Shown in pieces: positions 9,112 to 18,579 of a stretch of DNA of 64,000 nucleotides. Below the pieces are notes generated by a model. The model searched no databases. It saw nothing but the letters and a program-made list of their open reading frames with translations, and had not been told where the DNA came from. The DNA is taken from the NCBI RefSeq assembly GCF_020982545.1, contig NZ_JAJKLK010000026.1:124001-188000 (forward strand). The letters run 5' to 3'. Source of the DNA: Streptomyces sp. MNU76. GTDB taxonomy: Bacteria > Actinomycetota > Actinomycetes > Streptomycetales > Streptomycetaceae. The position numbers and the translations under genes are program-made. Position 1 is the stretch's first letter; each line of letters starts with the position of its first letter.

Positions 9112-9740
9112 TGGCCGCCCGTATCGAACACCTCGTCACCTCGGGTCAGTTCAGCCTCGACGGCGGCACCTGGGACGTCGACAACAACGTCTGGCTCGTC
9201 GGCGACGACCACGAGGTGATCGTCATCGACGCCGCCCACGACGCCGACGCCATCGCGGAGGCCGTGGGCGACCGCCGGCTGAAGGCCATCGTGTGCACCC
9301 ACGCGCACAACGACCACATCGACGCCGCCCCCGCGCTCGCCGAGCGCACCGGCGCGTCGATCTGGCTCCACCCCGACGACCTGCCGCTGTGGAAGCAGAC
9401 CCACCCGGACCGACTGCCCGACCACTGGCTGGCCGACGGACAGGTCATCGAGGCCGCCGGCGCCGACCTGACCGTCCTGCACACCCCCGGCCACGCCCCG
9501 GGCGCCGTCTGCCTCTACGACCCCGGCCTCGGCACGGTCTTCACCGGCGACACCCTCTTCTCCGGCGGCCCCGGCGCCACCGGCCGTTCCTACTCCCATT
9601 TCCCGACGATCATCGACTCGATCCGCGACCGCCTCCTCGCCCTCCCACCCGACACGGTCGTGCGCACGGGCCACGGCGACAGCACGACGATCGGGGCCGA
9701 GGCCCCGCATCTGCAGGAGTGGATCGACAGGGGCCACTGA
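9111..9740 (+). CDS. metallo-beta-lactamase-fold hydrolase, probable S-formylmycothiol hydrolase
   Basis: 209 aa; its ATG overlaps the TGA of mscR (TGATG). The metal-binding motif THAHNDHID is at about residue 63, with further ligands in TPGHAPGAV (125), FTGDTLFSGG (144) and RTGHGD (185), so a two-metal glyoxalase II-like site is complete. In actinobacteria this gene commonly follows mscR, and the inferred role is to hydrolyse S-formylmycothiol, releasing formate and mycothiol. The family assignment is firm; the substrate is inferred from context. Confidence 0.85.
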   Translation: MAARIEHLVTSGQFSLDGGTWDVDNNVWLVGDDHEVIVIDAAHDADAIAEAVGDRRLKAIVCTHAHNDHIDAAPALAERTGASIWLHPDDLPLWKQTHPDRLPDHWLADGQVIEAAGADLTVLHTPGHAPGAVCLYDPGLGTVFTGDTLFSGGPGATGRSYSHFPTIIDSIRDRLLALPPDTVVRTGHGDSTTIGAEAPHLQEWIDRGH

Positions 9741-9756
9741 TCCGAAGAGTCCCGCA

Positions 9757-9780
9757 CCCGCGCCCCGAAAGGGGCGCGGG
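9757..9780 (+). terminator. terminator hairpin with GAAA loop
   Basis: CCCGCGCCCC and GGGGCGCGGG form a perfect 10-bp stem closed by a GAAA tetraloop, 17 nt after the hydrolase stop. Confidence 0.75.
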
Positions 9781-9860
9781 GCTGTATCGAACATGCGGCT
9801 CCGCCGCGTGGGTGCGACAAGCACCGACGAACCCGCAGCCGCCCGATCACCCCGTCGAAA
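9781..9860 (+). repeat. intergenic repeat with GCGGCTCCGCCGCG core
   Basis: The core GCGGCTCCGCCGCGTGGGTGCGACAAGC-type word (9795-9822) directly follows the terminator. The same order, a CGCCCC..GGGGC hairpin and then this core, occurs inside the CoA-ligase gene at 17350-17430. The rest of the 250-nt gap to the next gene shows no gene. Confidence 0.65.
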
Positions 9861-9990
9861 CCGAGCCATGGGGCGGGCCCACGGAAAACCCGACAGAAGA
9901 TGTCCGGCTTCCACGACACCCTCGTGTCGACGACGCCGGACCACCCCCGGCGTCGGCCAAGGTGTCACCCGTACGCAATGGAGGTCGCAG

Positions 9991-10905
9991 ATGTCGAAGC
10001 CACTGGACGGCAAGGTCGCACTGGTCGCGGGAGCCACCCGCGGAGCGGGCCGGGGGATCGCCGTGGAGCTGGGGGCGGCCGGAGCGACGGTCTACGCGAC
10101 GGGGCGTTCCACGCGGGAGCGGCGCTCCGAGTACGACCGCCCGGAGACCCTGGAGGACACCGCCGACCTCGTCACCGAGGCCGGCGGCCACGGCATCGCC
10201 GTACCCACCGACCATCTCGAACCGGAACAGGTCCGCTCCCTCGTCGACCGGATCGCCGAGGAGCGGGGCCGGCTGGACGTCCTCGTCAACGATGTCTGGG
10301 GCGGCGAGAAGCTCTTCGAGTGGGAGAGTCCGGTCTGGGAGCACGATCTCGACAACGGGCTGCGGCTGCTGCGCCTCGCCGTCGAGACCCATGCCATCAC
10401 CAGCCACTTCGCCCTGCCGCTGCTGCTGCGCAACCCCGGCGGCCTGGTCGTGGAGATGACCGACGGCACGGCCGAGTACAACGGGGCCAACTACCGCGCC
10501 ACCTTCTTCTACGACCTCGCCAAGTCCGCCGTCCTGCGCATGGCGTTCGCCCTCGGCCATGAGCTGGGGCCGCGCGGCGCCACCGCCGTGGCCCTCACCC
10601 CCGGCTGGCTCCGCTCGGAGATGATGCTCGACGGGTTCGGGGTCACCGAGGAGAACTGGCGGGACGCCCTCGAACGCGTCCCCCACTTCGCCATCTCCGA
10701 GACCCCCCGCTTCGTCGGCCGGGCCGTCGCCGCGCTCGCCGCCGACCCGGAGGTCGCCCGCTTCAACGGGCAGTCCCTCTCCAGCGGTTCCCTCGCCCGG
10801 ACCTACGGCTTCACCGACCTCGACGGCAGCCGGCCGGACGCCTGGCGCTACATCGTCGAGGTCCAGGACGCGGGCAAGCCGGCGGACACCACCGGCTACC
10901 GCTGA
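9991..10905 (+). CDS. short-chain dehydrogenase/reductase
   Basis: 304 aa; the ATG at 9991 has GGAGG upstream. The cofactor-binding loop is AGATRGAGRG (TGxxxGxG-like, with A for the first T), the structural motif is NDVWGGE (in place of NNAG), and the catalytic pair is in YDLAK. The extended C-terminus and long insert are typical of the larger SDRs annotated as hypothetical oxidoreductases. The substrate is unknown. Its 3' end overlaps the end of the convergent gene by 10 nt. Confidence 0.85.
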   Translation: MSKPLDGKVALVAGATRGAGRGIAVELGAAGATVYATGRSTRERRSEYDRPETLEDTADLVTEAGGHGIAVPTDHLEPEQVRSLVDRIAEERGRLDVLVNDVWGGEKLFEWESPVWEHDLDNGLRLLRLAVETHAITSHFALPLLLRNPGGLVVEMTDGTAEYNGANYRATFFYDLAKSAVLRMAFALGHELGPRGATAVALTPGWLRSEMMLDGFGVTEENWRDALERVPHFAISETPRFVGRAVAALAADPEVARFNGQSLSSGSLARTYGFTDLDGSRPDAWRYIVEVQDAGKPADTTGYR

Positions 10906-11524
10906 CCGCCGTCACCGGCGCCCGCCCGGGCCCCGTCACCGGCATCGGGTCGGCCCTCGTCGCCCTGGTTCAGCCGGACACCGTCGCCGTAATGGGGTGG
11001 CGGGGACGGCAGCTGCCAGCGCGCCGCGTGGCCGGGCGGGAGCGCCAGGTCCTCGCGCACGGCGACGTAGTAGGCCTCCCGCCCGGCCCGCTGCCGCTCC
11101 AGCAGCACCTGCCAGGCCGCCGGGTCACTGGTCCCGGCGCGCAGGAACTCCTCCATCCTCATCACCGTGACGACCCAGGCGCGGGCCTTCTCCACCACCT
11201 CGGGACTGCCGAGGAGCAGCAGTGCCTCGCCGGAGGGATCCCGGGCGACCGTCGCCTCCGCCATGAGGGGCGCGGCCTCCTCCGGTGACAGGGGTGGGGA
11301 TGGGGGTCGTTGCCGAGGTGGGAGGCGACCCGGTACGTCAGGGTGATGGACTGCTTCAGGGCCCGTGCCCAGTCGGCGTACACCGAGAGCCGCCGCTCCT
11401 CCCAACGGGTCTCCCGCTCGCGCCGGAACCGCACCTGCTCGCCCCGCATCACCACGAGGTACGAGCCGAGCGCGCCGATCACCACGCCGAGCAGGGCCGG
11501 GAGTTGCTGGATCAAAGTCGACAT
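10896..11524 (-). CDS. membrane-anchored protein of unknown function (frameshifted)
   Basis: Two minus-strand frames make one protein. From the ATG at 11524 the first reads MSTLIQQLPALLGVVIGALG, a membrane anchor, then a basic helix RFRRERETRWEERRLSVYADW and ends at HLGNDPHPH. The second continues with PLSPEEAAPLMAEATVARD and LLLLGSPEVVEKARAWV to a TAG at 10896. Adding one base at the G4 run 11291-11294 joins them into about 209 aa. The architecture (one N-terminal helix, a cytoplasmic helical domain) is common in Streptomyces proteins with no known function. Sequencing error is the simplest explanation of the break. Confidence 0.65.
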
Positions 11525-11612
11525 GATCAGACCGTATCCGGGGCCAGGACCGCGGGCGAAGGGCGGCGTGACGGGCGGCTGTCGGCGGTCGGCGCGGAGT
11601 ACGTTCTGCCGT

Positions 11613-12419
11613 ATGCATGCGACGGGACGTTTCGAGGGGTACGGGGTTCTCATCACGGGCGCGGCGCGCGGGATCGGCGCGGCGACGGCCCGGCGGCTGG
11701 CCGAGGAGGGGGCACATGTACTCGTCACGGACGTCGACCTGGCGGCGGCCGAGCGTACCGTGACGGAGCTGCGACAGCGGGGGCTGGCAGCGGAGGCGTA
11801 CCGGTGCGACGTCGGGGACCGGGGGTCAGTCGAGGCAGCGGTCACGCACGCGGTGGCCGTCCTCGGTTCGCTCGACGTCCTGGTGAACAACGCCTTCGGC
11901 TGCACCCCGGACGTGCCGCTCTTCGAGGACACCCCGGACGAGTCCTGGGCCCGCGACCTCGACCTCACCCTGACCGGGGCGTTCCGGTGCTCCCGCGCCG
12001 CCCTGCCGCACCTGGTGGCCTCGGGGCGCGGTGCCATCGTCAACATCGGCTCCGTGAACGGCCTTCAGGACTTCGGCAACCACGCCTACAGCGCCGCGAA
12101 GGCCGGCCTCGGCTCCCTGACCCGTACCCTCGCGGGCGACGCCGCGCCCCGTGGCGTCCGGGTCAACCTGGTTGCCCCCGGCACGGTCCGCACCCCCGGC
12201 TGGGCGGGCCGCGAGGCCCACTTGGACGACCTCGCCGAGATCTATCCCCTGGGCCGTGTCGGCGAGCCGGCCGACATCGCGGCGGCCGTGGCCTTCCTCG
12301 CCTCCCGGGACGCGGCCTGGATCACCGGCACCACCCTGCGCGTCGACGGCGGTCTGCTGGCCGTCAACACCGCGTTCGCCCGGGCGGCGCGAGCCTGGCG
12401 GGACGAGGAGCGGGCATAG
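11613..12419 (+). CDS. short-chain dehydrogenase/reductase (FabG-like)
   Basis: 268 aa from the ATG at 11613. All classical SDR motifs are present: TGAARGIGAA at the N-terminus, NNAFG, the catalytic serine in NIGSVNG, YSAAKAG with catalytic Tyr and Lys, and the C-terminal ITGTTLRVDGG. It is probably an NAD(P)-dependent ketone or alcohol oxidoreductase. It is divergent from the membrane-anchored unknown (88-nt gap) and convergent with the decarboxylase. The upstream gap has no strong ribosome-binding site. Confidence 0.85.
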   Translation: MHATGRFEGYGVLITGAARGIGAATARRLAEEGAHVLVTDVDLAAAERTVTELRQRGLAAEAYRCDVGDRGSVEAAVTHAVAVLGSLDVLVNNAFGCTPDVPLFEDTPDESWARDLDLTLTGAFRCSRAALPHLVASGRGAIVNIGSVNGLQDFGNHAYSAAKAGLGSLTRTLAGDAAPRGVRVNLVAPGTVRTPGWAGREAHLDDLAEIYPLGRVGEPADIAAAVAFLASRDAAWITGTTLRVDGGLLAVNTAFARAARAWRDEERA

Positions 12420-12432
12420 GACCCTGGTGGGG

Positions 12433-13843
12433 TCACGGCCCGGTGGCCGCGTCGACCGTCTCCGTCGCGGCGACCACGGCTGCGAGAACGCGTTCCGTGT
12501 CCGCCGCCGTCGTACGCCAGTTGCTGAACGCGGCCCGCAGTGCGTGCGTCCCACCGAGGACGGTCGGGGTCACGAAGACCTCGCCGGAGACGGCGATCGC
12601 GTGGGCCAGGGCCTGGACCCGTTCCCGGGTGGGCCGTTCGGCGAGGGTGAAGCAGACGACGTTCAGCCGGACGGGGGCCACCAGGGTCAACCCCGGCACC
12701 TGGGCCAGCCGTTCACCGAGGGCACGCGCGAGCTCCACGTTGCGCTCGACGATCTCGCGGTGCCCTGCCCGGCCGTACGCCACGAGGGAGAACCAGGCCG
12801 GGAGGGCGCGCAGCCGACGGGAGTTCTCCGGTGTGAGGTGCAGGAAGTCGGGGTCGCCGGTGGGCAGGCCGAGGTACGGGGAGTCGTTGCGGAAGACACG
12901 CACCTGGAGGTCCTGGCGGCGGGTGAACTGGACGGCGGCGTCGTAGGGCACGTTCAGCCACTTGTGGAGGTCCACGCAGATCGAGTCGGCGCAGTCGAGG
13001 CCGTCGACGAGATGCGCGTACGACGGCGACAGCGCGGCGAAGGCGCCGAACGCGGCATCCACGTGGAGCCAGAAGTCATGGCGTTCCTTGAGCGCGGCGA
13101 CCGCCCGCAGGTCGTCGAAGTCGACCGAGTTGACGGTCCCGGCGTTGGCCACGACGATCGCCGGCCGCCCGTCCAGTGCCGAGGGCGGCGGCGAGGGCCT
13201 CCACGTCCACGGCCTCACGGCCCCCGGGCAGCAGGGGGACGGTACGCAGCCGGTCACGGCCGACGCCGAGCACCGAGAGCGCCTTGGCGACGCTGGAGTG
13301 CGGGCTGCCGGAGAGCACGTCGACAGGGCCGAGGGCGGCGACGCCCTCCTGGGACACGTCCACGCCCAGCCGTTCGCCGAGCCACTCGCGGGCGACGGCG
13401 AGCCCCACGATGTTGGAGACGGTCGCGCCGGTCACGAAGGCGCCGCCGTACTCCGCGCCCAGCCCGAACAACTCCCGCAGCCACCCCAGCGTCTGCCGTT
13501 CCAGGGCGCTCGCGGAGGAGTCCTGGCCGCCCGAGACGTTCTGGTCGTACGCACCGGTCAGCCAGTCCCCGGCGACGGCGGCAGGCGTGGCCCCGCCGGT
13601 GACGAAGCCGAGGTACCGGGGGCCGGCCGATCCGGAGAATCCGCCGGCCCAGCGCTCGGCGAACTCCGTCAGGGCCCCTGACGCCCCGACGCCCTCGACG
13701 GGCAGCGGTACGGTCCCGGGCGGTCCGTCGAGCCGGGCGACGGGCCGGTCCGCGAGGCCCATCACCTCCCCGGCGGCGAAGTCACGGGCGGCCTGCAGCA
13801 GTTCGGGAAGCCGGGAGAGATCGTCGGCGAGTACGGGGTCCAT
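12433..13843 (-). CDS. PLP-dependent group II decarboxylase (frameshifted)
   Basis: Two overlapping minus-strand frames form one enzyme of about 470 aa. The first (from the ATG at 13843) contains LGWLRELFGL and GGAFVTGATVSN; the second contains AIVVANAGTVNSVDFDD, the substrate-histidine/aspartate region HVDAAFGAF and the PLP lysine in DLHKWLN. The break lies at about 13171-13184, between EALAAAL and LDGRPA, and one missing base repairs it. The family includes aromatic-amino-acid and glutamate decarboxylases; the substrate cannot be read from the sequence. It is convergent with the SDR and 328 nt from the p-aminobenzoate operon, transcribed away from it. Confidence 0.8.
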
Positions 13844-14171
13844 GATCGGCAGCGTAGGGCGGGGAGCGGAACGTGGTCCCGGTCCACTCGCGAGGAACTG
13901 GCCCTGTCGGCGAGCGGAGGCGTCCGGAGGGTCCGGGGGGCCGGGCACTCCTTCCCTTTCCGGTAATTGGCCGGGGGCTGTCGGCGAATGATGCGCCTAT
14001 TCCCACTCAGCGGGCAAGCGTTTCCGTGAAATTACTGAAGTTGCCCCGGCGTACCCCGCGACAGAAGCCGTCAAGATATCTGAAAGACCGTCATAGGAGT
14101 ACGATCCGGACGCCGTCGAAAAACTTCGTCGAGGCTTGAACGGCGCCCACGGTCTTCACGTATTCCACACC
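13844..14171. promoter_or_regulatory. divergent promoter region of the p-aminobenzoate operon
   Basis: This 328-nt stretch separates the decarboxylase from the operon on the plus strand. Its right half (13960-14110) is noticeably less GC-rich than the surroundings and includes the palindrome AGATATCT near 14076. No credible gene is seen in it. It should hold the operon promoter, but no -35/-10 pair is clear enough to place. Confidence 0.4.
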
Positions 14172-14762
14172 GTGAGCAGGATTCCCGTTACCGTCACCGT
14201 CGCGTACCAGGTGGTGCCGGGGCGTGAGGCCGACTTTCACTCCTGGGGGTGGGCCGCGCTGCGTACGAGTGCGCAGCAGCCGGGTTTTCTGGGAGGTGGC
14301 GTACTTGTCGACGGAGAGGCTGATTGGCATGTGGTCTACCGCTTCGACAGCGAGGACTCGGCCCGGACCTGGGAGAATTCCGTGGTCTGGGCGCAGTTAT
14401 CGGCCCGCGCCGACCCATTGGCGCAGGAGACGGGTCGGCGGAGCATCGTGGGTTCCAGGGCCTGGTTCGACTCCCAGGCCGCGCGGGCCCCGACACCGGC
14501 CGGCCCGCCGGGGCCACCCCCGAAATGGAAACTCTGGTTGGTGAATTCCGGTGCGGTCTTCCCGCCCGTGTTCTTGTTCAACCAGGCAATACTTCCCTAT
14601 CTCAACGACCTGAATCCGCTTTTCCGTACACTTCTGCTGTGTCTGACCGTGGCAGCCATCGTCACCTGGATTCTCATGCCGAGACTCCAGAGATTCCTGA
14701 AGAAATGGCTGTATCCGCCGTTGCAGGCGTTGCGCGGTCGGCACAAACGACGGACCGCCTAG
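14172..14762 (+). CDS. antibiotic-biosynthesis-monooxygenase-like domain with C-terminal membrane segment
   Basis: 196 aa from the GTG at 14172 (MSRIPVTVTVAYQVV); a TTG at 14136 would add 12 residues, and neither has a good ribosome-binding site. Residues 1-100 resemble the ABM ferredoxin-like fold (GREADFHSWGWAAL, QPGFLGGGVLVDGE, WHVVYRFDSEDSARTWENS). After a proline-rich linker come two hydrophobic segments (SGAVFPPVFLFNQAILPYL and LFRTLLLCLTVAAIVTWIL) and a basic tail, so it is membrane-bound. It precedes pabAB by 28 nt and is probably the first gene of the operon. Its function is unknown; heme-free oxygenase or membrane scaffold are possible. Confidence 0.65.
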   Translation: MSRIPVTVTVAYQVVPGREADFHSWGWAALRTSAQQPGFLGGGVLVDGEADWHVVYRFDSEDSARTWENSVVWAQLSARADPLAQETGRRSIVGSRAWFDSQAARAPTPAGPPGPPPKWKLWLVNSGAVFPPVFLFNQAILPYLNDLNPLFRTLLLCLTVAAIVTWILMPRLQRFLKKWLYPPLQALRGRHKRRTA

Positions 14763-14790
14763 GTCCGAGAACGAAGAGGGGGGTGGGCGG

Positions 14791-16939
14791 GTGAAGACCC
14801 TGCTCATCGACAATTACGACTCGTACACGTACAACCTGTTCCAGCTGATCGCCGAGGTCAACGGCGAGGAGCCGGTGGTCGTGCTCAACGACGCCTCGGC
14901 CGACGACATTCCGATGTTGGGGGAATTCGACAACGTGGTGGTGTCGCCCGGGCCCGGCCACCCCGCACGAGCGCGTGACTTCGGTATCGCCGCCCGGTTG
15001 ATCGCCGAGGCCGAGATTCCCGTCCTCGGCGTCTGCCTGGGACATCAGGGCATCGCGGTGGGGGAGAGAGCCGATGTCGAGCCCGCGCCGTGGCCCCGCC
15101 ACGGTCACCTGTCCACGGTCCGGCACGACGGCCGCGATCTGTTCCGGGGCCTGCCGCAGAACTTCACGGTCGTCCGCTACCACTCGTTGTCCGTGCGCGA
15201 GCCGCTGCCGTCGGCCCTGGAGGCGACCGCCTGGTCCGAGGACGGCGTTCTCATGGGGCTGCGGCACCGCGAACGGCCGCTGTGGGGCGTCCAGTTCCAC
15301 CCCGAGTCGATCCTCACCGACCACGGCCACCGGTTGCTGGTGAACTTCCGCGACCTCACGGCGGAACGGGCGGGCAGCCCCCGTACCGAGAACACGGCGG
15401 TCGCTCCCGTCACCGGTGCCCACCCGCCGTGCCCGGCCCTCTCGCGGCCGCCATCCCCGCCCCCGGCGGTCCCGTTCCGCCTACCGGCTGCACACCCGCC
15501 GTATCGCCGGCGCCGTCGACGCCGAGGCCGCCTTCACCCGGATGTACGCCGACGCGCCGCACGCCTTCTGGCTGGACAGCTCCCGCGTCGAGGAGGGCCT
15601 GTCGCGGTTCTCGTTCTTCGGCGACGGAAGCGGCCCCCTCGCCGAGGTCGTCCGCTACGACGTCGACAGCGGCCTGTGCGAGATCGAACGCGAGGGCCGG
15701 CCCACCCGCCGGGTCCGGGCGAGCGTCTTCGACTACCTCAAGCGGCAGTTGGCCGGCCGCAAGGTCGACGCGACAGGCCTGCCCTTCGACTTCACCGGCG
15801 GCTACGTCGGCTACTTCGGCTACGAACTCAAGGCCGACACCGGCTCCGCGAACCGGCACAAGGCCCAGACGCCCGACGCGGCCTGGCTGTTCGCGGACCG
15901 GCTGATCGCCGTGGACCACCAGGAGGGCCACACCTACGCGATCTGCCTCTCCGAGGACACCCCGGCGGCCTGCCGCGAGGCCGGCGACTGGCTCGACACC
16001 GCGCTGGCCCAGCTGACCTTCGTCGGCTCGGACGCCACGGTCCCCCTCAAGGCGGCCACCGCGCCCTACCCGCGCGCCGCCGAACCCTGGCTGGTCCGCG
16101 ACCGCGCCACCTACCTCGCCGACATCGACGCCTGCAAGGCGGAGCTGAACGCGGGCACCAGCTACGAGGTCTGTCTGACCAACGCGGCCCGGTTACCCGC
16201 TCCCTACGATCCGTACGACTTCTACCGGGTGCTGCGCCGGATCAACCCCGCCCCGTACGCCTCCTACCTGAGGTTCGGCGACCTCGACATCGCGGGCTCG
16301 TCGCCCGAGCGCTTCCTGCGGATCACCCGCGACGGCATCGCCGAGGCCAAGCCCATCAAGGGCACCGCGCCCCGGGGCACCAGCCCGCAGGAGGACGACC
16401 GGCTTCGCGACGAACTGGCCGCCGACGCCAAGACCCGCGCCGAGAACCTGATGATCGTCGACCTGCTCCGCAACGACCTCGGCCGCGTCTCGCGGACCGG
16501 CTCCGTGAAGGTCACCCGCCTCATGGCCACCGAGACCTACGCCACCGTGCATCAACTCGTCTCCACGGTCGAGGGCAGACTGCGCGAGGGCACCGACGCC
16601 GTGGACTGCGTCCGGGCCTGCTTCCCCGGCGGTTCGATGACCGGGGCGCCCAAACTGCGCACCCTGGAGATCATCGACGCGCTGGAGACCGAGGCGCGCG
16701 GCGTGTACTCGGGAGCCCTCGGCTACCTCGGGTGCAGCGGCGGCGCGGACCTCAGCATCGTCATCCGTACCGCCGTGTTCCAGGGCGGCCGTATGCACCT
16801 GGGCGCGGGCGGAGCGATCGTCCTCGACTCCGATCCCGCCGCCGAGTACGACGAGATGCTGCTGAAGACGGCGGCACTGATGCGGGCCCACCGGGAGCAT
16901 GCCTCCGCCCCGGCCGTCACCGAGGAGCCGACGCGATGA
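14791..16939 (+). CDS. pabAB: aminodeoxychorismate synthase, PabA-PabB fusion (frameshifted linker)
   Basis: The enzyme makes 4-amino-4-deoxychorismate from chorismate and glutamine. The PabA-like amidotransferase starts at the GTG at 14791 and has the nucleophile in GVCLGHQG (about residue 81) and VQFHPES (167). The PabB-like part starts near 15416-15490 in the +1 frame and ends at 16939. Its PIKGTAPRG motif has the lysine that marks ADC synthase rather than anthranilate synthase (PIAGT). The PabA frame has no stop codon before 18576, so it cannot be a normal separate gene. The simplest reading is a fused PabAB, as in candicidin and chloramphenicol clusters, with one extra base (or two missing) in the C-rich linker. 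ATGA overlap links it to the ligase. Confidence 0.85.
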
Positions 16940-18576
16940 CGATCACCACGACGTCCCGGCCCGCACGGCGGGCCGCCGACGCAGGCGCCCCCGGCAACCT
17001 GGCGGCCCGTCTCGCCGCCCTCGCCGAGCGACGGGGCTGGGCCGACCGTCCGGCCTTCCACCAGGGCCACCGGGCCTGGTCCCACGGCGAGATCCACGAC
17101 CTCGCGGCCCGCACGGCCACCGTCCTCGCCGACCGCGGCGTCCGCCCCGGCGACCGCGTCCTCCTCGCCCTCCCGGACTCCGTCACCTGGGTCGCCACCT
17201 TCCTCGCCCTGGCCCGCCTGGGCGCGGTCGCGGTCCTGGTCAACCCCGAACTCACCCCGCCCGAACTCCAGTTCATGGCAGAGGACACGAACGCGGTCCT
17301 GTGGGTGACGGGACCCGGGCTGGACACATACCGTTCGGCCGGCATCCCCACGCCCCGTAAGGAGCGCGGGGCAGTGACACCTGCGGCTCCGCCGCGTGGG
17401 CGCGACCAGCCACGCACGATCCGCACGGAGAAGACGGCGGCAGCGGCCCCACGCCTCAGTTCCGACCAACTGACGGCCCTGAGCACCACAGCCACGCCCA
17501 GGAAGACGGCCCACCCCGTCGACGCCCACACCCCCCTGTACATCCAGTACACCTCCGGAACCACCGGCCACCCCAAGGGTGTCGTCCACGTCCACGGTGA
17601 CCCCAAGACGTACCACGACCTCATCGGCCGGCGGCTCCTGCGCATCACCCCCGACGACGTCACCCTCTCCGTCTCCCGGCTGTACTTCGCCTACGGCTTC
17701 GGCAACGCCCTGGTCTTCCCGCTCTTCTCCGGCTCCTCCGCAGTTCTCGTCGACCGCCGTCCCACCCCCGCGGCGGTCGACGAACTCGTCGCCCGGCACC
17801 GTGTGACGCTCCTGTACTCGGTGCCCTCCGCGTACGCCGCCCTCGTCACCGACCTGGCGGACGGCCACCAGGACTGCTTCGCCTCGGTGCGCGCCGCGGT
17901 GTCGGCCGGCGAGGGCATGCCCGCCGGACTCGGCACGCGGGTCACCGAACTGCTCGGCGCCCCCGTCCTCGAACAGATCGGCTCCACCGAGGCCGGCCAC
18001 GCCTTCTGCGCCAACAGCTTCGACCACAACCACCCCGGTACGGTCGGCCGGCCCGTCCCCGGCTTCGAGGTCGAACTCCGCGACCGCGCCGGCAAGCCGG
18101 TGCCGGACGGCGAGACGGGCGAACTCTGGGTGCGCGGACCGACGGTGACACCCGGCTACCTGAACCGGCCCGAGGAGACCGCCCGCACCCTCGTCGGCGG
18201 CTGGCTCGCCACCCGGGACCGGGCCGTCCGCGAATCCGACGGCACCTACCGCCATCTCGGCCGCGCCGACGACATGGAGATGGTCGGCGGCATCACCGTC
18301 TCCCCGCTGGAGGTGGAGGCGCTGCTGCGCACCCATCCCGGCGTCCGTGACGTCGCCGTCGCCGCCGTCACCGACGAGCGCGGCGCCAGCAGACTGCGGG
18401 CCTTCGTCGTCCCCGTCCCGCCCATCGGGGTGGGCCTGGAGGCCGAACTGATCTGCATGGCCCGCGACAGACTCGCCGCCTTCAAGGTCCCCCGCAGCGT
18501 CAGCTTCGTGCCCACGCTGCCCCGCACGGCGACCGGCAAGCTCCGCCGCCACCTCGTCCGCCAAGGAGCGTGGTGA
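16936..18576 (+). CDS. benzoate-CoA-ligase-like adenylating enzyme
   Basis: 546 aa; its ATG overlaps the PabB stop (ATGA). ANL-superfamily motifs are complete: YTSGTTGHPKG (A3), GSTEAGH (A5), LWVRGPTVTPGYLNRPE, and ADDMEMVGGITVSPLEVEALL in the hinge. The catalytic lysine is in RTATGKLRR near the C-terminus. It is closest in pattern to benzoate/4-hydroxybenzoate-CoA ligases, and with PabAB and PabC beside it the likely substrate is p-aminobenzoate or a hydroxylated form. Between LDTYRSAGIPT and HPVDAHTPLYIQ there is an unusual Ala/Arg/Thr-rich insert encoded by an intergenic repeat. Confidence 0.8.
   Translation: MTITTTSRPARRAADAGAPGNLAARLAALAERRGWADRPAFHQGHRAWSHGEIHDLAARTATVLADRGVRPGDRVLLALPDSVTWVATFLALARLGAVAVLVNPELTPPELQFMAEDTNAVLWVTGPGLDTYRSAGIPTPRKERGAVTPAAPPRGRDQPRTIRTEKTAAAAPRLSSDQLTALSTTATPRKTAHPVDAHTPLYIQYTSGTTGHPKGVVHVHGDPKTYHDLIGRRLLRITPDDVTLSVSRLYFAYGFGNALVFPLFSGSSAVLVDRRPTPAAVDELVARHRVTLLYSVPSAYAALVTDLADGHQDCFASVRAAVSAGEGMPAGLGTRVTELLGAPVLEQIGSTEAGHAFCANSFDHNHPGTVGRPVPGFEVELRDRAGKPVPDGETGELWVRGPTVTPGYLNRPEETARTLVGGWLATRDRAVRESDGTYRHLGRADDMEMVGGITVSPLEVEALLRTHPGVRDVAVAAVTDERGASRLRAFVVPVPPIGVGLEAELICMARDRLAAFKVPRSVSFVPTLPRTATGKLRRHLVRQGAW
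17350..17430 (+). repeat. intergenic-type repeat inside the CoA-ligase gene
   Basis: The DNA reads CGCCCC-TAAGGAGCG-CGGGGC, then the GCGGCTCCGCCGCGTGGG core and CGCGACCAGC. The same arrangement lies between genes at 9757-9823. Here it is read through in frame and encodes residues such as RKERGAVTPAAPPRGRDQP. This is a repeat that has entered a coding sequence without breaking it. Confidence 0.65.
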
Positions 18577-18579
18577 GCC

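Noticed and set aside
13873..14139. An 88-codon open frame in the gap before the PABA operon
   Set aside because: No ribosome-binding site, biased composition, and it is one of the long antisense or out-of-frame openings usual in high-GC DNA.
15400..15490. A programmed +1 ribosomal frameshift joining PabA and PabB
   Set aside because: No slippery codon or downstream structure stood out, and the window has many simple one-base errors, so an indel in the linker is the simpler reading.
14791..18576. A single 1261-aa protein
   Set aside because: The middle of this frame is Arg/Pro-rich translation of PabB in the wrong frame; it is not a real domain.
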